Source: Pseudomonadota bacterium
GTDB lineage: Bacteria > Pseudomonadota > Alphaproteobacteria > Rhizobiales > Beijerinckiaceae
Direction: 5' to 3'
NCBI GenBank assembly: GCA_023450615.1
Contig: JAEXGT010000102.1
Span: 1-5,554 of the forward strand
DNA: 5,554 bases
Shown: piece by piece, positions 1 to 4,545 of the stretch
Numbering within the stretch: position 1 is the first letter of the stretch
Layout: each line of letters starts with the position of its first letter
Translations under genes and position numbers: made by a program
The notes under the pieces: generated by a model
What the model was told of the DNA's origin: nothing
What the model saw: the letters and a program-made list of their open reading frames with translations, nothing else
Databases searched by the model: none

Positions 1-84
1 GACGAGCCGCCCGTCGTGGCTCCCGCCGTCAGCCATGACGGAGATCGTCTGAAGATGGATGTCAGGATGCGGTTGCGTCGGCAT
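1..84. other. Non-coding left edge downstream of the Crp/Fnr gene
   Basis: No gene can be supported here. The stretch lies just past the stop codon of the leftward Crp/Fnr gene. It contains a small perfect inverted repeat (CCGTCA at 26-31, TGACGG at 36-41, loop GCCA) that could fold into a short hairpin in the transcript. No T-run follows on the minus strand, so I do not call it an intrinsic terminator. The long rightward open frame crossing this region is the antisense shadow of the regulator gene. Confidence 0.4.
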
Positions 85-804
85 CTATCGCTGCTCGTGC
101 TGAAGATTGAGATAGGTCGGCGTGAACTCGCCCACCTTTTCCAAGCGCTCCCAATCGAGAATGGTGAGGGCATCGCCCTGCCATCGGATGAGGCCCTCTT
201 TTCGCAATTCCTGCAGCACGCGGTTCACGTGGACGGTGGACAACCCCAATGTGTCGCCGAGTTCCGCCTGGGTGAGCGGCAATTGGATCGTGTCGCCGTC
301 CGTGCGCCCGACCGACTTCAGGCGCAGGAAGAGTTCGCAGATGAAATGCGCCATGTGGGCGGTGGCCGAGAGACGGCCCATGGTGGTGAGCCATTCGCGA
401 TGAATGGCGCCGTCGATGAGCGTGTTGAGCCACAACAGGCGCGTGAGATGCGGGTATTCGTCGGTGATCTTCTCGATCGCCGCATGAGGCACCACGGCGA
501 TGCGGCATGGCGTGAGCGCCAGCACTCCATGATCCATGGCTTTCAGAAGGAAGCTATGAAGATCGACGAAATCGCCCGCGACATGGATCGCCGTGATCTG
601 ACGCCGCCCGTTGGAGAACAGCTTGTAGCGCGCGGCATATCCGTCGAGCAGCAGGCTGCTCTCGGAGGGACGCTCGCCCTCATGCACGATGTCCTCATCG
701 GCCTCGACGATGCGGACGCGCGAGATGGCGCCTTCGAGCACCCGCTTCTCGTCGTCCGAGAGCCGGTCGCGCTGTTCGAGTTTGAGGACGAGGGGGTTCG
801 GCAT
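85..804 (-). CDS. Crp/Fnr-family transcriptional regulator
   Basis: A 239-aa cytoplasmic DNA-binding regulator. Residues about 25-110 form the cyclic-nucleotide-binding-like beta-barrel (HEGERPSESSLLLDG, then a VAGDFVDLHSF turn). Residues about 112-145 are the long dimerisation helix. Residues about 175-208 are the winged helix-turn-helix, with LTQAELGDTLGLS and recognition helix STVHVNRVLQELRKEG. Only two cysteines (C100, C156) are present and there is no N-terminal Cys cluster, so it is not an oxygen-sensing [4Fe-4S] FNR. The arginine that contacts cAMP phosphate in true CRP is not evident in the segment after AGD, so the ligand is unknown. I chose the ATG at 804 because MPNPLVLKLE is the usual kind of start in this group. 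A GTG at 864 would add 20 residues of poor quality (MRVGAENGQKG). Neither start has a strong ribosome site. It lies 100 nt downstream of the dehydrogenase on the same strand and may share its transcript or use its own promoter near 868-880. Family call is secure; target genes are unknown. Confidence 0.9.
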   Translation of the reverse strand: MPNPLVLKLEQRDRLSDDEKRVLEGAISRVRIVEADEDIVHEGERPSESSLLLDGYAARYKLFSNGRRQITAIHVAGDFVDLHSFLLKAMDHGVLALTPCRIAVVPHAAIEKITDEYPHLTRLLWLNTLIDGAIHREWLTTMGRLSATAHMAHFICELFLRLKSVGRTDGDTIQLPLTQAELGDTLGLSTVHVNRVLQELRKEGLIRWQGDALTILDWERLEKVGEFTPTYLNLQHEQR

Positions 805-867
805 GAAGACTTTGTCAGAGAAGAACGAAAGTCCCTTCTGACCGTTCTCAGCCCCAACCCGCACTCA

Positions 868-880
868 CATATGTTATATG
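868..880. promoter_or_regulatory. Candidate operator: CATAT-GTT-ATATG inverted repeat
   Basis: CATAT (868-872) and ATATG (876-880) form a perfect 5-bp dyad around GTT. It is an AT-rich island in GC-rich sequence, 64 nt upstream of the preferred ATG of the Crp/Fnr gene and between that gene and the dehydrogenase stop. The place and symmetry would suit a regulator site, possibly autoregulation, but the half-site is not the classical Fnr or CRP one (TTGAT or TGTGA). It could also simply be a promoter's AT-rich segment. Confidence 0.3.
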
Positions 881-904
881 ACCTGAGGTTCTTCCTTCAG
901 TGCC

Positions 905-1897
905 TTACAGCATGCTCGGCAGCACGCGATCCGGCGGCTTGTGGCCGTCGACGAAAGCCTTGATGTTGACGATCACCTTCTCGCCCATGGCGACGCGGCC
1001 CTCGTGGGTGGCCGAGCCCATGTGAGGCAGGAGGACCACCTTCCCCTGCTTGGCGAGGCGCACGAGGCGCGGATTGACGGCGGGCTCCTCCTCGAACACG
1101 TCGAGGCCCGCGCCCGCGATGGCGCCGGATTCGATGAGCTTGGTGAGCGCGCCCTCGTCGATGATCTCGCCGCGCGCCGTGTTCACGAGAATCGCGTCGG
1201 GCTTCATGAGCTTGAGCCGCCGCGCGGAGAGCAGGTGATAGGTGGCGGGCGTGTGCGGGCAATTGACGGACACGATGTCCATGCGCGCGAGCATCTGGTC
1301 GAGGGATTCCCAATAGGTCGCCTCGAGCTCCGCCTCGATCTTCGGAGGAACGTGGCGGCGGTTGTGATAATGGATCGACAGGCCGAAGGCCTTCGCGCGG
1401 CGGGCGAGCGCCTGGCCGATGCGACCCATGCCGACGATGCCCAGCCGCTTGCCGGTGATGCGCCGCCCCAGCATCCAGGTGGGCGACCAACCGGCCCAAT
1501 TCCCGTCGGGGACCACCTTGGCGCCTTCCGGGATGCGGCGGGCGACGGCGAGAATCAGCGCCATGGTCATGTCCGCCGTGTCCTCGGTGAGCACGCCCGG
1601 CGTGTTGGTGACGGTGATGCCCTTGGCCATTGCCGCCGCCACGTCGATATTGTCGACGCCGTTGCCGAAATTGGCGATGAGCTTGAGGTGGGGACCCGCC
1701 TGTTCCAGCAGGGCTGAATCGATCTCGTCCGTGATGGTGGGCACGAGCACGTCCGCATGGCGGACCGCCTCCGTCAGCTCCTCCCGGGAGAGGGGCTTGT
1801 CCTCGAGGTTGAGGCGCGTGTCGAAGAGTTCGCGCAGGCGCGTTTCGACGACATCGGGAAGGCGGCGGGTGACGACGACGACAGGTCTCTTTTTCAT
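905..1897 (-). CDS. D-2-hydroxyacid dehydrogenase (glyoxylate/hydroxypyruvate reductase type)
   Basis: A 330-aa cytoplasmic oxidoreductase, full length for the family. It probably reduces glyoxylate to glycolate and/or hydroxypyruvate to D-glycerate. The N-terminal substrate half carries the FGNGVDNID loop (77-85). The Rossmann domain has GMGRIG (156-161). The catalytic triad is visible with conserved spacing: Arg242 in VNTARGE, Glu271 in DVFEEEP and His292 in LPHMGSAT. At the end of the second Rossmann strand the sequence is HYHNRRH (176-182). The acidic residue that selects NADH is absent and two arginines follow, which suggests a preference for NADPH (inference). The ATG at 1897 has a GGGGGA purine stretch about 11 nt upstream. 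It is the first gene of a minus-strand pair with the Crp/Fnr regulator and is divergent from the SH3 gene. Exact substrate (glyoxylate, hydroxypyruvate or another 2-keto acid) cannot be fixed from sequence, so no gene symbol is given. Confidence 0.93.
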   Translation of the reverse strand: MKKRPVVVVTRRLPDVVETRLRELFDTRLNLEDKPLSREELTEAVRHADVLVPTITDEIDSALLEQAGPHLKLIANFGNGVDNIDVAAAMAKGITVTNTPGVLTEDTADMTMALILAVARRIPEGAKVVPDGNWAGWSPTWMLGRRITGKRLGIVGMGRIGQALARRAKAFGLSIHYHNRRHVPPKIEAELEATYWESLDQMLARMDIVSVNCPHTPATYHLLSARRLKLMKPDAILVNTARGEIIDEGALTKLIESGAIAGAGLDVFEEEPAVNPRLVRLAKQGKVVLLPHMGSATHEGRVAMGEKVIVNIKAFVDGHKPPDRVLPSML

Positions 1898-1921
1898 CGG
1901 CTGAAGCGATCCCCCGCATCA

Positions 1922-1936
1922 AAATCCACTGGATTT
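1922..1936. promoter_or_regulatory. Candidate operator upstream of the dehydrogenase (AAATCC-act-GGATTT)
   Basis: AAATCC (1922-1927) and GGATTT (1931-1936) are perfect inverted arms around a 3-nt centre, 25 nt upstream of the dehydrogenase start codon. The position would let a bound protein block transcription or initiation. No convincing -35/-10 pair was found nearby, so the operator role is only a suggestion. Confidence 0.3.
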
Positions 1937-2018
1937 CGGGAGCTTTTCACGGTCCCTTAACCCTGTTTAGGCACTAAAGGCGACGAGCCGCCGCGTGGCG
2001 GCGCCGGTCAAGCTTCTC

Positions 2019-2071
2019 TAGAGCATCGGACCTGAAAGTGGAATCCACTTTCGGGATTCGGTTCGATGCTC
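2019..2071. repeat. Rhizobial-type intergenic palindromic repeat, copy 1
   Basis: Outer arms GAGCATCG (2021-2028) and CGATGCTC (2064-2071) are perfectly complementary. Inside them, GAAAGTGG (2034-2041) and CCACTTTC (2045-2052) form a second perfect 8-bp stem with an AAT loop. The 'tagagcatc' lead-in followed by an AAAGTGG stem matches the kind of short palindromic element scattered in intergenic regions of Hyphomicrobiales genomes (from memory). A related copy lies at 4443-4492. It sits in the divergent intergenic region, upstream of the SH3 gene. Confidence 0.75.
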
Positions 2072-2138
2072 CCAGGCTTGGGCGCTTCGTTCGAACCGGA
2101 ACCCGGTGGGCCGCGAAAGCGAAAACCGGAATCTATTG

Positions 2139-2170
2139 TCCGCACGATGCAGCAGAGAGGCTTGTGCGGA
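2139..2170 (+). other. Possible 5'-leader hairpin ahead of the SH3 gene
   Basis: TCCGCAC (2139-2145) and GTGCGGA (2164-2170) are perfect 7-bp inverted arms with an 18-nt loop. Similarity continues outward (TTG before, TACAA after). The element ends 24 nt before the SH3 start codon, so it would fold in the leader if transcription starts upstream of it, or act as a DNA-level dyad site otherwise. Confidence 0.3.
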
Positions 2171-2194
2171 TACAAAGTCGTCGAGAGGGGTCAC

Positions 2195-2731
2195 ATGCGC
2201 AAGATCGTCGTCGCCATTGCCGCTTTGTTTGTGAGCGCGGTGCCGGCCCTCGCCCAGCAGACGCCCCCGGGCGGACGCCTCGGCACCGGTCTGCCGGTTC
2301 CCCGCTATGTCAGCCTCAAGACCGACCGCGTGAACCTGCGCGAGGGCCCGTCCAAGGACCACCGGACCGCCTGGGTGTTCCAGCGCGCGGGCCTGCCGGT
2401 CGAGATCATCGCCGAATACGAGACCTGGCGGCGCATCCGCGATTCGGAAGGCACGGAAGGCTGGGTGCTGCACTCCCTCCTCTCCGGACGGCGCACGGCC
2501 CTCGTGATGCCCTGGGCCAAGAGCGGCGAGCCGCCGATCAGCCTGCTCGACCGGCCGGACGCCAAAGCCGGAATCGTCGCGCAGATGCAGCCGGGCGTGA
2601 TCGCCAATGTGCGCGCCTGCGACGGCAAATGGTGCCGCGTCATGATCAGCATGGAGCGCGCCCGCGACCTCGACGGCTATGTGCAGCAGGAAAAGCTCTG
2701 GGGCGTCTATCCCAACGAGCAGATCGAGTGA
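2195..2731 (+). CDS. Exported protein with two bacterial SH3-like domains
   Basis: A 178-aa protein with a clear Sec signal peptide: MRK, a hydrophobic core at 4-18, and probable cleavage after AVPALA at residue 20. The mature part has two SH3-like (SH3_4/DUF1058-type) modules. The first, about 38-103, contains the hallmark DRVNLREGPS and ends in WVLHSLLSGRRT. The second, about 113-173, has ISLLDRP, then CDGKWCRV and GYVQQEKLWGVYP. Two cysteines six positions apart in the second module (C142, C147) could form a disulfide in the periplasm. Such domains usually bind cell-wall peptides or act in envelope functions; no catalytic domain is present. I chose the ATG at 2195 rather than the in-frame one at 2066 because it starts the signal peptide and follows GAGAGGGG (2183-2190). 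It is divergent from the dehydrogenase. Domain call is firm; the exact role is unknown. Confidence 0.92.
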   Translation: MRKIVVAIAALFVSAVPALAQQTPPGGRLGTGLPVPRYVSLKTDRVNLREGPSKDHRTAWVFQRAGLPVEIIAEYETWRRIRDSEGTEGWVLHSLLSGRRTALVMPWAKSGEPPISLLDRPDAKAGIVAQMQPGVIANVRACDGKWCRVMISMERARDLDGYVQQEKLWGVYPNEQIE

Positions 2732-2733
2732 CC

Positions 2734-2758
2734 GGAGGCCTATTCAAGGCCTGCCTCC
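2734..2758 (+). terminator. Possible terminator of the SH3 gene
   Basis: Just after the SH3 stop codon, AGGCCT occurs at 2736-2741 and again at 2747-2752. As AGGCCT is self-complementary, the two copies form a GC-rich 6-bp stem with an ATTCA loop. An alternative pairing uses GGAGGC (2734-2739) with GCCTCC (2753-2758). The following sequence is pyrimidine-rich but has no real T-run, so termination is only plausible. Confidence 0.4.
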
Positions 2759-2891
2759 TCACCTGTTTGCTTCCAAACCCTCACCCCTGAGCAGACGCGG
2801 TGGTTGGGCTCAAAGGGTCAGGGCGTCTCCAGCATGCTCTGGATACTCCTTGAAGCACAGGACGCGAAGACTGATGGCCCTAGGCCCTTAC

Positions 2892-3173
2892 TCAGCCGTT
2901 TATGGCCGTCCAAAATGCAGCTTTGTCCTTGGTCAATTGGCCCCAATATTCCGTGATGGCTTTTACCCCTTCATCATCGCCAACCCTGATTTCACTTAAG
3001 AGTGCATTGAGATCTCTGCGTTTCGCTCTGAGCCGATCAGCTTCGGCGGGGTGGCTAGTCTCAAGCTCGTATATTCGAGCGGAAAGAAGCGCCCGAGCCC
3101 GGTTCAAAATCTCAATCGCGACCTCGGCCTCAATCACTTGGTCATAGGTGTGCGGGGGAGCAATTTGCATCAT
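2892..3173 (-). CDS. Unknown 93-aa helical protein, last gene of the three-gene cassette
   Basis: I do not recognise the family. The product is soluble, with no signal peptide or membrane segment. After a short MMQIAPPHTYDQ leader it is probably almost all helix: about 12-37 (EAEVAIEILNRARALLSAR), 42-62 with many charged residues (AEADRLRAKRRDLNALLSEI), and 68-91 (EGVKAITEYWGQLTKDKA). The middle part could form a coiled coil, suggesting a protein partner. Its ATG at 3173 shares one base with the TGA of the preceding gene (TGATG), implying translational coupling; AAAGGG lies about 10 nt upstream. A second ATG three bases on and a TTG three bases earlier are alternative starts. Codon use is less GC-rich than in the flanking housekeeping genes. 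That it is a real gene rests on the overlap with its neighbour and on the sensible composition; the opposite-strand frame here is serine-rich and shadow-like. Confidence 0.7.
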   Translation of the reverse strand: MMQIAPPHTYDQVIEAEVAIEILNRARALLSARIYELETSHPAEADRLRAKRRDLNALLSEIRVGDDEGVKAITEYWGQLTKDKAAFWTAING

Positions 3174-3430
3174 CAAAACAGCCCTTTCTTTTTGAGGTCG
3201 CCCAGGTGTCGAAATAGCAAATCGTTCGCTTGGCTATCGCTGATGACCCCAGCTCGATAGAGCGCCAGAAGCAGTTTTTCTGTCTCATCGCGTGGGGGCA
3301 GTTCGTCCCCTAAAAGTCGGGAGACTGCGTCGGAAAATTCGTCCGTCGCTGTTTGTACGTAGACGGCTCCATGGTGCTCGGCCAACGCCGCCACATAGGC
3401 TGCCGTGTCCTCGTATTCCTCAAGAGTCAT
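3173..3430 (-). CDS. Unknown 85-aa acidic protein, middle gene of the cassette
   Basis: Family not recognised. A small soluble protein with an acidic N-terminal helix (MTLEEYEDTAAYVAALAEHH), a probable short strand GAVYVQT (21-27), a helix FSDAVSRLLGDEL (32-44), and a C-terminal helical pair (TEKLLLALYRAGVISDSQANDLLFRHLGDL, about 50-79) ending in KKKGLF. The small size, acidic character and position behind a DNA-binding protein would fit an antitoxin, anti-repressor or accessory subunit, but no motif proves any of these. Its ATG overlaps the TGA of the upstream winged-helix gene as ATGA (4 nt), and its own TGA overlaps the next ATG. The three are thus almost certainly one operon with coupled translation. 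An AGGCAGG stretch lies about 6-12 nt upstream of its start. Confidence 0.75.
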   Translation of the reverse strand: MTLEEYEDTAAYVAALAEHHGAVYVQTATDEFSDAVSRLLGDELPPRDETEKLLLALYRAGVISDSQANDLLFRHLGDLKKKGLF

Positions 3431-3690
3431 GATAGCCTGCCTATGCTGCGCATGTAGCCATGGACGACCCGCCGCCGCTTTGCCTCGCTGTCGTAAAGCC
3501 AGGGGCGCTCACGCTCGTAATCCTCAATGTCGCTGGCGAGCCAGAGGCGAGTTCGGCCGTTGTTTACGGAGGTGATGGCCTCTGGAGAGTTAGGGTCGGA
3601 CCAAATGAGATTTCGCAGCCCTTCGCGGCTGTAATTCCAGCATCGAACGAGGTCGGCCTGAGCACAAAGCCGAGGAAAATTTGGCGACAT
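3427..3690 (-). CDS. AlpA/excisionase-like winged-helix DNA-binding protein
   Basis: An 87-aa protein with the layout of AlpA/Xis-type regulators of the MerR-like superfamily. It has an N-terminal helix-turn-helix (QADLVRCWNYSREGLRNLIW, residues 11-30), a short loop ending in SDPNSPEAI, and a wing where INGRR-like sequence is replaced by NNGRTRLW (43-50). The typical helix ASDIEDYERERPW follows (52-64). The basic tail (SEAKRRRVVHGYMR) may add DNA contacts. It would bind DNA as regulator or excision factor. An in-frame ATG at 3717 would add MPTQCNNIP, but those codons lie inside the predicted promoter and no ribosome site precedes them. The predicted transcription start coincides with the ATG at 3690, so I prefer this start and a leaderless mRNA. 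It heads the three-gene leftward operon and probably controls it through the palindrome at 3710-3726 (inference). The family assignment is by motif reading only. Confidence 0.78.
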   Translation of the reverse strand: MSPNFPRLCAQADLVRCWNYSREGLRNLIWSDPNSPEAITSVNNGRTRLWLASDIEDYERERPWLYDSEAKRRRVVHGYMRSIGRLS

Positions 3691-3696
3691 AGGAAT

Positions 3697-3725
3697 ATTA
3701 TTGCACTGTGTTGGCATAATGCCAA
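3697..3725 (-). promoter_or_regulatory. Predicted sigma-70-type promoter of the leftward cassette
   Basis: On the minus strand a -35 box TTGGCA (3725-3720; TTGACA with one change) is followed by a 17-nt spacer and a -10 box AATAAT (3702-3697; TATAAT with one change). The expected start, 6-7 nt beyond the -10, falls on the A of the ATG at 3690. That predicts a leaderless transcript and explains why no ribosome site precedes the winged-helix gene. Confidence 0.65.
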
Positions 3726-3726
3726 C
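3710..3726. promoter_or_regulatory. Perfect 17-bp palindromic operator in the divergent promoter region
   Basis: GTTGGCAT (3710-3717), one central base, and ATGCCAAC (3719-3726) form a perfect dyad. It covers the -35 box and part of the spacer of the leftward promoter. It also lies just left of a TATAAG (3728-3733) that could be the -10 of a rightward promoter. Such a site is typical for a dimeric regulator, and the adjacent winged-helix protein is the obvious candidate to bind it. Binding is inferred, not shown. Confidence 0.65.
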
Positions 3727-3750
3727 GTATAAGTGCGCCCTCGAAACTTT

Positions 3751-3769
3751 CTCGGGATGAAGGCCCGAG
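3751..3769 (+). other. Leader hairpin ahead of the 66-aa gene
   Basis: CTCGGG (3751-3756) and CCCGAG (3764-3769) make a perfect 6-bp GC-rich stem with a 7-nt loop, ending 7 nt before the GGAGG ribosome site of the next gene. It may affect mRNA stability or access to the ribosome site. It is too small to call a riboswitch and has no T-run. Confidence 0.35.
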
Positions 3770-3775
3770 CCAAAT

Positions 3776-3780
3776 GGAGG
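3776..3780 (+). promoter_or_regulatory. Ribosome-binding site deciding the start of the 66-aa gene
   Basis: GGAGG is followed by five bases and the ATG at 3786. It overlaps an upstream in-frame ATG at 3774, which therefore cannot use it and is unlikely to be the start. Confidence 0.75.
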
Positions 3781-3785
3781 CCCTC

Positions 3786-3986
3786 ATGATCCATCCCGAT
3801 GATGTGAATGCCGTGCGCGATTGGCTTCTCTTCGGTCCTAGGAATGATGAGATTCCTCGTCTGGTTGACGCTCTGGCTGAAACGGGAATGCGCCTCGATG
3901 AGATCGAGAGTTTGATTGAAGCTACCCTTCGGGAAAAGCTCGCCGGGTTGAAGCAGAAGCCTGAACGGGCCAACAAATCAGGGTAA
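3786..3986 (+). CDS. Unknown 66-aa protein, divergent partner of the cassette
   Basis: Family not recognised. A small soluble protein, mostly helical: HPDDVNAVRDWLLFG (3-17), then DEIPRLVDALAETG (21-34) and RLDEIESLIEATLREKLAGL (36-55), with a basic tail (KQKPERANKSG). The helix-turn-helix-like pairing of the two last helices could be DNA binding or a dimer interface, but there is no clear match. The start at 3786 is set by a strong GGAGG site 5 nt upstream. It reads away from the winged-helix gene across a shared palindromic operator, so the two sides are probably co-regulated. Its stop codon is followed immediately by a dense block of inverted repeats. It shares the lower GC content of the leftward genes, suggesting a common origin by transfer. 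Confidence 0.72.
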   Translation: MIHPDDVNAVRDWLLFGPRNDEIPRLVDALAETGMRLDEIESLIEATLREKLAGLKQKPERANKSG

Positions 3987-3987
3987 A

Positions 3988-4045
3988 GCCCTTCAAATGA
4001 TTTCAAATCCTTTCAAAGGCTTTCCAATGAAATCATTTGAAAGGC
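3988..4045. repeat. Long inverted repeat (18-bp arms, one mismatch)
   Basis: Beginning one base after the stop codon of the 66-aa gene, TTCAAATGATTTCA (3992-4005) is the exact reverse complement of 4028-4041. Three more pairs (GCC/GGC) follow beyond a single mismatch. The 22-nt loop contains its own small dyad CCTTT-C-AAAGG (4009-4019). The stem is AT-rich and not followed by a T-run, so it is not a standard terminator. It may be a processed or protective 3' hairpin, or a protein-binding or recombination site. Confidence 0.7.
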
Positions 4046-4089
4046 ATGTCTTTACATGACTGGACATGTCCAGTTCGCCAAGCGAACTG
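4045..4089. repeat. Cluster of three inverted repeats adjoining the long one
   Basis: Three dyads follow end to end. The first is CATGT-CTTT-ACATG (4045-4058). The second is the perfect 16-bp palindrome ACTGGACATGTCCAGT (4059-4074). The third is CAGTTCGC-CAA-GCGAACTG (4071-4089). The last two share CAGT (4071-4074), so as hairpins they exclude each other. The motif ACATG recurs in the first two. The function is unknown; multiple operator sites, an integration or recombination site, or alternative RNA folds are all possible. Confidence 0.6.
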
Positions 4090-4264
4090 TTGCCACGGCA
4101 CGATCCAGGGCGCTGTGCACGAGCGTTCTGCACACCCCGGCACGGATTGAGATCCCTCTCTCAGCCTCGCTTTTACGAGCCTGCCTTTCGAGAGCTTTTG
4201 CGATTTATCAAGAAATGACCGGATAGGTAACGAGGTATCGTTTTTGCTCTACGGGACCCGATCC
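4090..4264. other. Intergenic stretch upstream of the DUF3096 gene
   Basis: No open frame with coding character was found. It contains minor dyads: TGTGCA (4114-4119) with TGCACA (4129-4134), and AACGA (4229-4233) with TCGTT (4238-4242) followed by TTTT. The latter is too weak to be called a terminator but lies where the promoter or leader of the 48-aa gene should be. I could not identify a confident promoter. Confidence 0.4.
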
Positions 4265-4411
4265 ATGTCCATCAACTTAAGCTTCAAGCTCCTGCCGATC
4301 CTTGCTCTGATCCTCGGCATCGCATCGCTCGTCGCACCGCGCTTCCTGAATGTGTTCGTCGCGATCTTCCTGATCGTCTACGCCCTCGTGGGTTTCGGTT
4401 TCATCCGCTAG
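4265..4411 (+). CDS. Small DUF3096-type membrane protein
   Basis: A 48-aa protein. After MSINLSFK the chain is almost wholly hydrophobic: a first membrane helix LLPILALILGIASLVAP (9-25), a turn RFLN, and a second helix VFVAIFLIVYALVGFGF (30-46), ending in IR. The pattern ALILGI-xx-LxxPxxLNxxVAIxLIxxxLxG is that of the DUF3096 family of short two-helix inner-membrane proteins, whose function is not known. The ATG at 4265 follows a weak ACGGGA site (4251-4256) at 8 nt. Its GC-rich codons resemble the chromosome, not the preceding low-GC block, so it probably marks the return to the core genome. Reading frame and length (49 codons with stop) were checked base by base. Confidence 0.85.
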   Translation: MSINLSFKLLPILALILGIASLVAPRFLNVFVAIFLIVYALVGFGFIR

Positions 4412-4442
4412 GGCGCCGGAACCTGCGGTTCATCAATAAACG

Positions 4443-4492
4443 CTAGAGCATCGAACGCAAAAGTGGGCACCGGTTTTGCGTGAAAAGATGCG
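4443..4492. repeat. Rhizobial-type intergenic palindromic repeat, copy 2
   Basis: GCATC (4448-4452) pairs with GATGC (4487-4491), and CGCAAAA (4456-4462) pairs with TTTTGCG (4474-4480). Between them is the characteristic GTGGGCACCGG core. The lead-in CTAGAGCATCG is shared with copy 1 (TCTAGAGCATCG at 2017-2028). Elements of this shape (AAAAGTGG-n-ACCGGTTTT) are very common between genes in Hyphomicrobiales, from general knowledge. It lies between the convergent ends of the DUF3096 gene and the exporter gene, and may extend to about 4510. Confidence 0.8.
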
Positions 4493-4510
4493 CCAAACCA
4501 AAAGCTTCAG

Positions 4511-4544
4511 GCAGGGGACGTGAGTTCGATTTCACGTCCCCTGC
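4511..4544 (-). terminator. Strong hairpin terminator of the exporter gene
   Basis: GCAGGGGACGTGA (4511-4523) and TCACGTCCCCTGC (4532-4544) form a perfect 13-bp stem with an 8-nt loop, starting one base after the exporter stop codon. On the minus strand it is followed by CTGAAGCTTTTGG, a short late T-run. On the plus strand CTTTAAG follows. It lies between convergent genes and may act in both directions. Confidence 0.7.
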
Positions 4545-4545
4545 T

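Noticed and set aside
16..963. Rightward 315-aa open frame
   Set aside because: Antisense to the Crp/Fnr gene and the dehydrogenase end; it arises from high GC and shows no domain sense.
897..1922. Leftward 341-aa frame overlapping the dehydrogenase
   Set aside because: Arg/Gly/His/Pro-rich alternative frame of a well-recognised gene.
1..1992. Shared 11-mer GACGAGCCGCC at 1-11 and 1982-1992
   Set aside because: Short, GC-rich and without extension; most likely chance.
2876..2886. GGCC-CTA-GGCC dyad downstream of the 93-aa gene as terminator
   Set aside because: Only a 4-bp stem and no T-run on the minus strand.
3460..3732. Rightward 90-aa frame opposite the winged-helix gene
   Set aside because: No ribosome site and no domain; the opposite strand has a recognisable DNA-binding fold and coupled downstream genes.
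2880..4090. CRISPR array, tRNA or insertion-sequence ends at the low-GC block
   Set aside because: I found no regularly spaced repeats, no tRNA-like cloverleaf, no transposase or integrase frame, and no flanking direct repeats that I could defend.
4229..4246. AACGA-GGTA-TCGTT followed by T-run as a terminator
   Set aside because: Stem of 5 bp is too weak, and it lies directly upstream of a gene rather than after one.
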